A stretch of 64,000 nt of DNA from Paraburkholderia unamae. Lineage in GTDB: Bacteria > Pseudomonadota > Gammaproteobacteria > Burkholderiales > Burkholderiaceae. The translations under genes and the position numbers were made by a program. Position 1 is the first letter of the stretch. The number at the start of each line of letters is the position of its first letter. Shown one piece after another: positions 44,833 to 52,825 of this stretch. The stretch covers positions 62,001 to 126,000 of the forward strand of contig NZ_QLSU01000015.1 of NCBI RefSeq assembly GCF_003268775.1. The letters run 5' to 3'. The notes below the pieces were generated by a model. The model did no database searches and had not been told where the DNA came from. It saw nothing but the letters and a program-made list of their open reading frames with translations.

Positions 44833-45603
44833 TTACACCGAAATCGCAGAACCGCCGTTGACCGACAGATGCTGGCCCGTCATGTACGAAGCCGCATCGC
44901 TGAGCAGAAAGCAGACCGGACGCGCCACTTCAGTCGGCTCGGAGAAGCGGCCAAGCGGAATCTTTGCCATGTACTGGTCGCGGAATTTTTCGCCACGGAT
45001 GACTTCGGTCATCGGCGTTTCGACGACACCGAAACCCACGGTATTCGCACGAATGTTGTACCGGGCCCATTCACGTGCGGCACACATGGTCATGCCGAAC
45101 ACACCTGCCTTGGCGGTGCCGTAGTTGATCTGGCCAACGGTACCGTTGCGGCCGGCGTCCGACGAGACGTTGACGATCGAGCCTGCGATCTTTTCACCGG
45201 CCTTCGAACGCGCGATCAGGTGACGTCCCAGTGCTTGCAGGAAGTGAAACGAACCTGTGAGGTGAACGTCGATCACCTGCTGCCATTGCTCGATCGTCAT
45301 CTTGTCGATCATGGCCGTACGCGTGATGCCCGCGTTGTTGACGAGACCATTGACGCCACCGAATTCAGCCACACCGGCTTCGATTGCAGCGGCAGCGGTT
45401 GCCGGATCCGTGACAGAACCCGCGACGCTCACACAGCGGTCGCCGAGTTCGGCCTTCAGCGTGTTGAGCCCTTCCGCGTTCATATCAACGGCGACAACCC
45501 GGCCACCGAGTCTGGCGATTTCGACAGCGAGCGCGCGGCCAATCCCCTGACCTGCGCCCGTGACGATAACCTGCTTGTTTTCAAGCGAAAAATTCTGGTC
45601 CAC
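44833..45603 (-). CDS. SDR family 3-hydroxyacyl-CoA-type dehydrogenase
   Basis: 256 residues from GTG 45603, which has GGGAG seven bases upstream; an ATG at 45630 is in frame but overlaps the previous gene. TGAGQGIG is the NAD loop, NNAGITRTAMIDKM follows, and catalytic Ser/Tyr/Lys lie in NVSSDAGRNG and INYGTAKAG. Within a beta-oxidation operon with two crotonases and a MaoC hydratase, it is probably the hydroxyacyl-CoA dehydrogenase, since no 3HCDH-type gene is present. Confidence 0.87.
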   Translation of the reverse strand: MDQNFSLENKQVIVTGAGQGIGRALAVEIARLGGRVVAVDMNAEGLNTLKAELGDRCVSVAGSVTDPATAAAAIEAGVAEFGGVNGLVNNAGITRTAMIDKMTIEQWQQVIDVHLTGSFHFLQALGRHLIARSKAGEKIAGSIVNVSSDAGRNGTVGQINYGTAKAGVFGMTMCAAREWARYNIRANTVGFGVVETPMTEVIRGEKFRDQYMAKIPLGRFSEPTEVARPVCFLLSDAASYMTGQHLSVNGGSAISV

Positions 45604-45614
45604 TTCCTGTCTCC

Positions 45615-46406
45615 CTACTTCTCGTTCCATTGATACAGCGGCGGTTCTTTTTCGATGAAGCGACGGGCTGCCTCCTTGAGGAAGGCCGACTCGCGACACA
45701 TCGCCTGTGCCATCGCCTCCTGCCTGTAGACGCTGCCTCGATCCGACTCGAAGGCCCGGTTCATCACCGATTTCATGATCCCGATCGCACCGTGCGGCGC
45801 GTTCTCGAAACGCTGTGCAAATTCGATTGCGTCTTCGAGCACCGGGCCCTCGTCGACCACGCGCTGGATGAGCCCCATGCCAAGCGCGAGCTTCGCGTCC
45901 AGCACCTTCGCGGAGAATGCGAGCATCTTTGCATTGGCCAGCCCCACCGCGCGAGGCAGCAGATACATGCCGCCCAGGTCCGGCGTATAACCGATTCTCG
46001 CGAACACCGCGCAGTATTTCGCATCCGGGGCCGAAAACACGAAATCGCATGCCAGGGCGAATGACAGACCGGCACCGAAGGCCGAGCCTTCGACTGCCGC
46101 AATAACCGGTTTTTCGAGGTCCACCAGTTCGTCGAACCAGCGGTGCATGTCGAGAATGCGTGTGCGCCCTTCGAACACGTCATTGGCCGATGCGGCTTCG
46201 GTAATGCCCTTGATGTCGCCGCCCGCGCAGAAATGACCACCGGCTCCTGTGAGGACAACGCTGGAAATCGAATCGTCGTCACGAATGTCGGGCAGCAGTG
46301 TCGCGAATTCAGCGCGCATTTGCGCATTGAGTGCATTGCGTGCTTCCGGCCGGTTCATGGTCAGAACGGCAACCGACCCGTGTCTCGTGAGTTCAAGTGC
46401 GGCCAT
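45615..46406 (-). CDS. Enoyl-CoA hydratase/isomerase family (crotonase)
   Basis: 263 residues with the crotonase oxyanion-hole segments GHFCAGGDIKGI (about 57-68) and EGSAFGAGLSFALACDF (about 105-121). By eye, the position of rat hydratase Glu144 is not Glu (VFARIGYTPDLGG), so simple hydration is uncertain and isomerase, hydrolase or ring-opening activity is possible. It lies 7 bp downstream of MaoC and ends 11 bp before the SDR start. Confidence 0.88.
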   Translation of the reverse strand: MAALELTRHGSVAVLTMNRPEARNALNAQMRAEFATLLPDIRDDDSISSVVLTGAGGHFCAGGDIKGITEAASANDVFEGRTRILDMHRWFDELVDLEKPVIAAVEGSAFGAGLSFALACDFVFSAPDAKYCAVFARIGYTPDLGGMYLLPRAVGLANAKMLAFSAKVLDAKLALGMGLIQRVVDEGPVLEDAIEFAQRFENAPHGAIGIMKSVMNRAFESDRGSVYRQEAMAQAMCRESAFLKEAARRFIEKEPPLYQWNEK

Positions 46407-46413
46407 TGTGTCC

Positions 46414-46878
46414 TCAGTAGCTCATCTGCATGATCCAGTCGCCAACGATCGCCGGCTTGTCCGCACCCGGCTCGCCCACGCTCACCTTCCAGTAGACGCG
46501 ACATACGCGGTCCTTCACGTCCTCCACCCTGGCGATCTGATAACCGCCGACCATCTTCGTGTTAACCGGCACGGGCTTGATGAAGCGGATCTTGTCAAAG
46601 CCATAGTTGAGCGACATCTCGCGGCCCGGATACTCGAAGAGCTCGTTGTACCAACTCGTGATCAGCGAGAGCGAGAGCAGACCATGGGCGATCGTCGAAC
46701 CGTAAGGTGATTCTTTCGCCGCGCGTTCTTCGTCAACGTGAATCCATTGATGGTCCCCTGTCACGCCGGCGAACGCGTCGATCATCGATTGATCGATCGT
46801 GATGGGCGCACCGAAAACCGGATCCTGTCCAACGAAGGCTTTCAGGTCGTCGATGGAGGCGAATGCTTTCTTGCTCAT
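46414..46878 (-). CDS. MaoC-type (R)-enoyl-CoA hydratase
   Basis: 154 residues, a single hotdog domain. The hydratase-2 motif is intact: IDQSMIDAFAGVTGDHQWIHVD followed by STIAHG in the next helix, holding the Asp/His catalytic pair. CGGAGCG lies before ATG 46878. It probably supplies the hydration step of the operon; a complex with the DUF35 protein, as in steroid degradation, is possible but not shown. Confidence 0.9.
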   Translation of the reverse strand: MSKKAFASIDDLKAFVGQDPVFGAPITIDQSMIDAFAGVTGDHQWIHVDEERAAKESPYGSTIAHGLLSLSLITSWYNELFEYPGREMSLNYGFDKIRFIKPVPVNTKMVGGYQIARVEDVKDRVCRVYWKVSVGEPGADKPAIVGDWIMQMSY

Positions 46879-46894
46879 ACACGCTCCGTAGTGT

Positions 46895-48118
46895 TCAAAT
46901 GGCGCCGCTGGCGCGCAGTTCTTCGATCCGGGCGGCATCGAGTCCGAGCAGATCGTTGAGCACGGCCTCCGTGTGCTCGCCGAGCAATGGCGCCGACTTC
47001 ACATATTGAAGCGGGGTTTCGGACATGCGAATCGGATTGGCGACAGACGGCGCGTCAACACCGATCGAGTGCGGCAGGCTCATCTGAAGACCGCGATGCT
47101 GGATCTGCGGGTCCTCAAATACCTGCTTGATGTTGTTGATCGGGCCGCACGGCACGTTCGCTGCTTCGAGCGCCGTGACCCACTCCGTCATCGTGCGCTT
47201 GAGCATTTCGGGCACGATTTCGGGAATCAGCAGGGTGCGGTTCCGGTTGCGATTGCCGGGCGTCGAATAGCGGTCATCCGTCGCCAGATCGTCTCGGCCC
47301 AATACCTTGCAGAACGACTGATACTGGCTGTCGTTGCCGACCGCAACGATGATGTCCCCTTCCTTGCAGCGGAATACCTGATAGGGAACCATGTTCGAGT
47401 GAGCGTTGCCCATGCGATTCGGTACGTTGCCGCTCAGGAAGTAGTTGATCGACTGGTACGAAGTGATCGAGACGATGCTGTCGAGCAGGGACATGTCGAT
47501 GTGCTGCCCGACGCCGCTGACATTGCGATATTCGAGTGCGGCGAGGATGGCGACCGTGGCGTACATGCCGGTAAAGAGGTCGCTGACGGCCAGACCGCTC
47601 TTCATCGGTTCGTCATAGGGCGTGCCATTGGGCAACCCCGTGATCGACATGAGACCGCCCATTCCCTGGAATACGAAGTCATAGCCCGGCAACGCCGCGT
47701 AAGGCCCGTCCTGACCGAAGCCCGTAACCGAGCAGTAAACGAGTCGCGGATTCAGATCCTTGAGCGACTCGTAATCCAGACCGTAGCGCTTGAGATCGCC
47801 GACCTTGTAGTTTTCGACGACAACGTCAACCGATTTCACCATCTCACGGATCAGCGCCTGCCCTTCGGGCTTCGACATGTCGACCGTGATCGACTTCTTG
47901 CCGCGATTCGCCGCCAGGAAGTACGAAGAGTCCGTCGTTTCTTTTCCTTCGGCATCCTTAAGAAATGGAGGCCCCCATGCGCGCGTATCGTCGCCAACCC
48001 TGGGGCGTTCGACCTTGATGATTTCCGCACCCATATCGCCCAGATTCTGCGTGGCCCACGGGCCCGCAAGGATACGCGTGAGGTCAAGAACCTTGATGTG
48101 CCCAAGGGCAGATTTCAT
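46895..48118 (-). CDS. Family III CoA-transferase (CaiB/BaiF)
   Basis: 407 residues. VLDLTRILAGPWATQNLGDMGA (two parts) is the N-terminal signature; VVENYKVGDLKRYGLDYE and TGFGQDGPYAALPGYDFVFQ follow, with the acyl-carrying Asp at residue 147. These enzymes move CoA between acids, or act as racemases. As no acyl-CoA ligase lies in the operon, this is the likely activating step for the imported acid. It is the first gene of the minus-strand operon, with a LysR-type palindrome about 85-100 bp upstream. Confidence 0.92.
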   Translation of the reverse strand: MKSALGHIKVLDLTRILAGPWATQNLGDMGAEIIKVERPRVGDDTRAWGPPFLKDAEGKETTDSSYFLAANRGKKSITVDMSKPEGQALIREMVKSVDVVVENYKVGDLKRYGLDYESLKDLNPRLVYCSVTGFGQDGPYAALPGYDFVFQGMGGLMSITGLPNGTPYDEPMKSGLAVSDLFTGMYATVAILAALEYRNVSGVGQHIDMSLLDSIVSITSYQSINYFLSGNVPNRMGNAHSNMVPYQVFRCKEGDIIVAVGNDSQYQSFCKVLGRDDLATDDRYSTPGNRNRNRTLLIPEIVPEMLKRTMTEWVTALEAANVPCGPINNIKQVFEDPQIQHRGLQMSLPHSIGVDAPSVANPIRMSETPLQYVKSAPLLGEHTEAVLNDLLGLDAARIEELRASGAI

Positions 48119-48202
48119 ATTCCGTTGTCTCCGATATGTCGGTCTTGAATCCAGTCTATGGCGTCGTAAGGTTGATCGTCCAATATTAATTTCCGTGAAT
48201 TT

Positions 48203-48219
48203 GATACGCTTTGCGTATC
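48203..48219. promoter_or_regulatory. LysR box between CoA-transferase and divergent crotonase
   Basis: GATACGC-TTT-GCGTATC, a perfect 7-bp inverted repeat with a 3-nt centre, contains the T-N11-A core (T48205, A48217). It lies in the 164-bp divergent spacer, 84 bp from the CoA-transferase start and 63 bp from the crotonase start. It is probably bound by the LysR protein encoded at 49119. Confidence 0.68.
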
Positions 48220-48282
48220 GCCACTGCCGTGACTTATGCTCAATACCGGTCACGTCATCTCCACCATGGGACAAACCCTTAA

Positions 48283-49077
48283 ATGAGCAATTTTCTGTCG
48301 TATACCCAAGAAAATCATGTAGTTACCCTGACCATGCTCGATGCGGAGCGACGTAATCCGCTAACCGGCAATAGCGTGGTCGATGAATTCCTATCCGCAA
48401 TTACCCGCATTCAAAACGATACGAGTGTGCGCGCTGTGATCATTACGGGTGCGGATCCGGCGTTTTCGACCGGGGGCGACATCAAGACGATGCAAAAGCA
48501 GGCCGACCCCGAGGTGAACGTGGCCACGATCCGCGAGGACTATCGCACCGGCATCCAGCGCCTGCCGCTCGCACTGTTCAACCTCGATGTGCCCGTGATC
48601 GCTGCCGTCAATGGTCCTGCCATTGGTGCGGGACTGGATCTGGCCTGTATGTGCGATATCCGCATTGCGTCGGAAAAGGCGAAATTTGCCGAGAGTTTCG
48701 TCAAACTCGGCATAATCCCTGGTGATGGCGGTGCGTGGCTGCTTCCGCGTGTCATCGGTCTGGCCCGTGCATCGGAAATGACGTTCACCGCCGAGATCAT
48801 CGACGCTCAGCGAGCGCTCGAATATGGCCTGGTCTCCCGCGTCGTTGCCCATGACCAATTAATGAGCGCCGCTCGCGAGCTGGCCGAGCGTATCGCGGTG
48901 CATCCCCCGTATGCGATGCGAATGACCAAGAAGCTCATACGCGAAGGCATCCACGGACGCCTTGATTCGGTTCTGGAACTCAGTGCCGTGTTCCAGGCCG
49001 TCGCGCACAAGACCGATGAGCACCGTGAGGCCGTGAGCGCGTTCCTGGAAAAGCGCCCGCCGAACTTCAACAAGTGA
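48283..49077 (+). CDS. Enoyl-CoA hydratase/isomerase family (crotonase)
   Basis: 264 residues. ADPAFSTGGDIKTM and NGPAIGAGLDLACMCDI form the oxyanion hole; FVKLGIIPGDGGAWLLPR and RASEMTFTAEIIDA contain the active-site loop, with a Glu in the position of rat Glu164 but no Glu at the first catalytic place by eye. Its tail EKRPPNF is common in the family. It is divergent from the main operon and followed by a LysR gene 41 bp later, probably as one unit sharing the LysR box. Confidence 0.9.
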   Translation: MSNFLSYTQENHVVTLTMLDAERRNPLTGNSVVDEFLSAITRIQNDTSVRAVIITGADPAFSTGGDIKTMQKQADPEVNVATIREDYRTGIQRLPLALFNLDVPVIAAVNGPAIGAGLDLACMCDIRIASEKAKFAESFVKLGIIPGDGGAWLLPRVIGLARASEMTFTAEIIDAQRALEYGLVSRVVAHDQLMSAARELAERIAVHPPYAMRMTKKLIREGIHGRLDSVLELSAVFQAVAHKTDEHREAVSAFLEKRPPNFNK

Positions 49078-49118
49078 GATGAACACGGCTGGCACGGAAC
49101 TACGAGAACAAGGCGGAT

Positions 49119-50033
49119 ATGCAATCACCGAATGATCCAATGCTCGATCTGCGGCGAGTAAGGCAATTTGTAACGCTTGCGGAGACATTGAATTTCCGTC
49201 GTGCCGCCGAACGTCTGAACATGGCGCAGCCCCCGCTTTCCGTTTCCATCCAGAAACTCGAAGCGGATATCGGGCTGCGCCTTTTCGAACGCGGCGGTGC
49301 CGGTGGCGTATCGCTCACGGCAAGCGGAAAAGCCGCATTGGCGGACGCACGCAAACTGCTCTTCCACAATTCGCAGATGCTGATCGCCGCCCGTGCAGCA
49401 AAAGAGGGAACCGGGGGTGCACTGGTCATCGGATTCGTGGGTTCAACGATGCAGGGCCTGCTGCAAAAGAGCCTGCGAATCTTCCGGGCCGAATATCCGA
49501 ATGTTGAACTCGTGCTAAAGGAATCGATCTCGACACGTATCGTCGAGAACGTGGAAAGTGGCGAATTCGACATTGGCTTGATCCGCACGCCGCTGCTGAT
49601 CTCGACGCAACTGAGGGTCGTGCCGCTCATCACGGAACCGTTTATGGCCGCGCTGCCAGCGGGTAACAGCCTGAGCCAGAAGGCTGAACTGTTGATGAGC
49701 GATCTGGCGTCCGAGCCGTTTGTGTTCTATTCCAGGGAACAGGCGGCGGGTCTACAGGCCATGGCCATGCTGGCGTGTCATCGGGCCGGGTTCAGTCCGA
49801 AGATCAATCAGGAAGCCACGCAGATCCAGACGGTTTTATCTCTTGTCGAAAGTGGTCTGGGCGTTGCGCTGGTGCCTTCGACAATGCGCAATTACATCAT
49901 CGATCGGGTTGTCTATCGCGCCATTGCCGATATTTCAGACGCCGCAGAAATTGGCTTGAGTCTCGCCTTGCCCGAGATGGCAAATCCTGTGGCGCAGAAG
50001 TTCTGCGAAGTCGCAAGATCTGTCTTTCTCTGA
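49119..50033 (+). CDS. LysR-family regulator of the acyl-CoA operon
   Basis: 304 residues. The helix-turn-helix is LDLRRVRQFVTLAETLNF with AAERLNMAQPPLSVSIQKLE; the effector domain includes SLVESGLGVALVPSTM. It resembles BenM/CatR-type regulators of aromatic and acid catabolism. It shares the lower GC of the acyl-CoA genes, so it travels with them. AAGGCGG precedes ATG 49119. Confidence 0.9.
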   Translation: MQSPNDPMLDLRRVRQFVTLAETLNFRRAAERLNMAQPPLSVSIQKLEADIGLRLFERGGAGGVSLTASGKAALADARKLLFHNSQMLIAARAAKEGTGGALVIGFVGSTMQGLLQKSLRIFRAEYPNVELVLKESISTRIVENVESGEFDIGLIRTPLLISTQLRVVPLITEPFMAALPAGNSLSQKAELLMSDLASEPFVFYSREQAAGLQAMAMLACHRAGFSPKINQEATQIQTVLSLVESGLGVALVPSTMRNYIIDRVVYRAIADISDAAEIGLSLALPEMANPVAQKFCEVARSVFL

Positions 50034-50155
50034 GCAACAGGCTGCGGCTGCAATCCAGAACGCGAGAACGAGCCGTTCCGGATTGAATGGCTAGCCGGCG
50101 GACGCAAATTCCGCGAGGCGAGGTTCGACTTTCCATCGTTATCGCGGCAAAAACA

Positions 50156-50485
50156 TCAATGTGCCGGGCGCAGTTTGTTGCGCACTGCCGTCACGCCGCT
50201 TGCCTCGGCCGCCGCGGAAGACGCCGCTTCGACCGCTGCGGCATCGGCCACTCTGCCGCTCAGCGTCACGACGCCGTCGCGAGCGCGTACCTTCACCTTG
50301 CTGGTGTCGATACCTGCCGCGCCGAGCGCCGCATGCACGTCCGCCACCATCTGCTTGTTGCGCGCCGTGGCCGCGATGATCTCAGATGCCGACTCTGGCG
50401 TGAGCGGCGAGCCGCCCTGCGCTGTGGCTACGCCCGCAGCAAACATAAGGACGGCGGCGACGGTCAAGCTTCGCATCCGGTTCAT
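50156..50485 (-). CDS. BON-domain periplasmic protein
   Basis: 109 residues. A signal peptide ending ATAQ (about residue 23) precedes one BON domain: NKQMVADVHAALGAAGID, then VKVRARDGVVTLSGRVAD and ASGVTAVRNKL. BON domains bind phospholipid and occur in OsmY and secretins. GAGGAGA lies before ATG 50485. It follows the avidin-like gene by 51 bp on the same strand and may be read with the hydantoin cluster or have its own promoter. Confidence 0.88.
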   Translation of the reverse strand: MNRMRSLTVAAVLMFAAGVATAQGGSPLTPESASEIIAATARNKQMVADVHAALGAAGIDTSKVKVRARDGVVTLSGRVADAAAVEAASSAAAEASGVTAVRNKLRPAH

Positions 50486-50536
50486 TTCTATTCTCCTCGT
50501 ATTGTGCTTATCGCTATTGAATGGCCGATGATGCTT

Positions 50537-51373
50537 TCATGACGTCATGACTTCGTTGCGCGCTGCGCCGCTCGATAGCTCGATGAACGCAACTTCGAGC
50601 ATGTCGTGCGCGACCGAAACGCCCGCATAGCGGTTGCCGTGCGCAACGGCTCGCGCGGTGAAGCGCTCCAGCGTCACGCGCCTCGCGTGGCGGTCGACGA
50701 AGCCGCCCAACCCAATCGCCCGCGTGCGTCCGTCGTGCGGCCGGTCGAGCGCAGCCAGCGCTACGCTCTGTAGCGCGCATTCCGGCGAAGGGTCGGTAAA
50801 GCCCAACAGCATGAGCTGCGTGCCGTCACGCGTCTTGAGCGTTCCACTGACGCTGCCGAACTCGTCGTACGTGTATTCCATGGATTCGATCCAGCCGTTC
50901 TGCACACCACGCATCCCCACCGCCGAGCGTGACGAAAGCCGGGGCACGGCAGCGCGCACAGCAGGAACAGGCACACTCACGCGTTCGAATGTCAACGTCT
51001 CGGCGTACACGCCCGCCTCGGCCAGTTCGATCGCATCGAATGGGCCGGACGCCACGAGTCCGTGCAAGACCTGAAAGCGCGCGCCTCCATAGAGAACGCC
51101 TGTCATGATCGAAACCCAATGCCAGCCCGGGTCGATCACGTCGCTGTCGAGCGGACGCCAGCGCACCGAGATCGCGAACGGCCGGTTGCCGTCGTGCGCC
51201 TCGCCAATCCAGCCTGAAGCGGGATAGGTTCCCGTCGCGCCTGTTTCCGAACGGTACGTGCCGCTCACGTGCCCGTTCGCCTCGTGCTGCGCGATCTCAA
51301 GCAGCGATCCATACGGGTTGCGCCACGTCCCGAGTACGGGCGCGTTCTGATCTGGCTGAGCGTTGGGCGTCAT
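50537..51373 (-). CDS. Avidin-like protein of the hydantoin cluster
   Basis: 278 residues, no signal peptide. Residues 13-132 align by eye with streptavidin: LGTWRNPYGS (14-23) with the first strand, GHVSGTYRSETG (34-45) with the second, SVRW (69-72) with the strand holding Trp79, SIMTGVLYGG before a hairpin, and TLTFERV (126-132) as the last strand. Asn19, Ser23, Tyr40, Ser42 and Trp72 match streptavidin Asn23, Ser27, Tyr43, Ser45 and Trp79; the places of Trp92, Trp108 and Asp128 differ. Residues 158-265 repeat a weaker version (GSVSGTLKTRDG, 173-184), suggesting a fused pair of barrels. The ATG overlaps the MFS stop (ATGA) with AAGGAGC upstream. Ligand unknown; a cyclic ureide is the inference. 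Confidence 0.7.
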   Translation of the reverse strand: MTPNAQPDQNAPVLGTWRNPYGSLLEIAQHEANGHVSGTYRSETGATGTYPASGWIGEAHDGNRPFAISVRWRPLDSDVIDPGWHWVSIMTGVLYGGARFQVLHGLVASGPFDAIELAEAGVYAETLTFERVSVPVPAVRAAVPRLSSRSAVGMRGVQNGWIESMEYTYDEFGSVSGTLKTRDGTQLMLLGFTDPSPECALQSVALAALDRPHDGRTRAIGLGGFVDRHARRVTLERFTARAVAHGNRYAGVSVAHDMLEVAFIELSSGAARNEVMTS

Positions 51374-52791
51374 GCGAGCTCCTTGCCTTCCGTCTCTGGC
51401 AGCATCAACGCGAGCAGCACTGTGACGACGAGAAAGAGATTGATGAAGGTGGTCGTCATGTTGAAAGACGATCCTCGCGCCACAAGAAAGCCGATGAAAG
51501 TCGGCGCGGCAAAGTTGGCGAGCCGCTGTGCGAGGATGGCCCAGCTATAACCGATCGTGCGTAGCCTCGTCGTGTACATCTCGGCTACCCACGTATCCCA
51601 GACACCCCACGCACCAAGGCTGAAGAACGCGAGTGCGAAGTTGCTGATGTACAGCGCACCCAGCGTTTGTGCATTCGCGAAGACATAGCCTGCGACGGCC
51701 GAAAGCGCCACGTACACGATCATCACCTTCTTGCGGCCGCAGCGCCCGGTGAGGAACGACGCGCTGACGTAGCCCGGTATCATGCACAAGGCCGAGAGCG
51801 CGATAAAGCCATAGCTTTGCGGCAGACTCAGTCCGCGCTGCTGGAGCAGCGTGGGCAGCCATGTCTGCAACCCCCAGTAACCCCATGCGAACGTGAAGTT
51901 GATACACACCTGCAAGATCGTTATCAAGAAGGTACGCCCCGCGAAGAGGTCGCGCCAGACGCTGCTCACAACGGCCTCCACGTGCAGCGTGTGGTGAGGT
52001 GCGATGTGCGTCGCGCCGCGGCTCAGACGCGCGATCGCCGCGCGCGCCTCTTCCTGCCGGCCCGCGGCGGCAAGCCAGTAGGGGGACTCCGGCACCCAGC
52101 GCGCGACCACGAGCGCCCAGCAAGCCGCCACCGAACTCACGCCAATGACCCACCGCCAGCCGAATGGCATCAGCCAGATCGTCGCGCATACGGCGAGGAT
52201 CATGCCAATGGGCCAGCCCGCGGCGAGGTAGACCGTGAACGGGCCGCGCTTGCGCACGGGCAGTAGCTCCTCGAAATACGGGAACGTCACGACGAGCATG
52301 CCCGCCGCAACGACGCCCGAGACGAGCCGCAGGGCGTAAAGCGTGGCGTAGTTGGGTGAGAACGCGCTCGCGGTCGAGACGACGCCATACATCACGAGGC
52401 TCCAGATGATCGAGCGCTTGCGCCCGAGGCGCTCCGAAAGCGGTCCCCAGAAAATAGACCCGATGCCCATGCCAACGAAGATCGCGCCAATCAGGTTCCC
52501 GATCGCAACGGGCCCGAGATTGAAGTCGTGCGAGATAAGCGGTGAACTGTAGACGATGATCATCATCTCCCACGCCTCGATCACGAACACGAAGAAGAGC
52601 GCCAGGCAGCTCTTCAAATGCTCGCGCGTGAGCGGCAATGTTTCGAACACCTTGCCGACCGGAATCGCCGTGGGCGAAGACGGCAACGCGCGATGGCGCT
52701 CGCTCTCACCGAACCCAGGCACGTCCGCCGTGATGCCCGCCGCGAGGGCTGGCTCAAGCGCGGCGCGTACGTCCTGCGAAGAATGCGTCAT
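51370..52791 (-). CDS. MFS transporter
   Basis: 473 residues, twelve spans after a polar N-terminus of about 55 residues. FGPLSERLGRKRSIIW is replaced here by WGPLSERLGRKRSIIW, the MFS signature loop of the sugar/aromatic-acid proton symporter branch; RFGRK-like GRCGRKKVMIVY is the matching loop of the second half. GGGGGAA precedes ATG 52791. It lies between a hydantoin-type racemase and the avidin-like gene and presumably imports the cluster substrate across the inner membrane. Confidence 0.9.
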   Translation of the reverse strand: MTHSSQDVRAALEPALAAGITADVPGFGESERHRALPSSPTAIPVGKVFETLPLTREHLKSCLALFFVFVIEAWEMMIIVYSSPLISHDFNLGPVAIGNLIGAIFVGMGIGSIFWGPLSERLGRKRSIIWSLVMYGVVSTASAFSPNYATLYALRLVSGVVAAGMLVVTFPYFEELLPVRKRGPFTVYLAAGWPIGMILAVCATIWLMPFGWRWVIGVSSVAACWALVVARWVPESPYWLAAAGRQEEARAAIARLSRGATHIAPHHTLHVEAVVSSVWRDLFAGRTFLITILQVCINFTFAWGYWGLQTWLPTLLQQRGLSLPQSYGFIALSALCMIPGYVSASFLTGRCGRKKVMIVYVALSAVAGYVFANAQTLGALYISNFALAFFSLGAWGVWDTWVAEMYTTRLRTIGYSWAILAQRLANFAAPTFIGFLVARGSSFNMTTTFINLFLVVTVLLALMLPETEGKELA

Positions 52792-52825
52792 GATTCCCCC
52801 TGTCGATATGAGTGGTGGACGCCAG

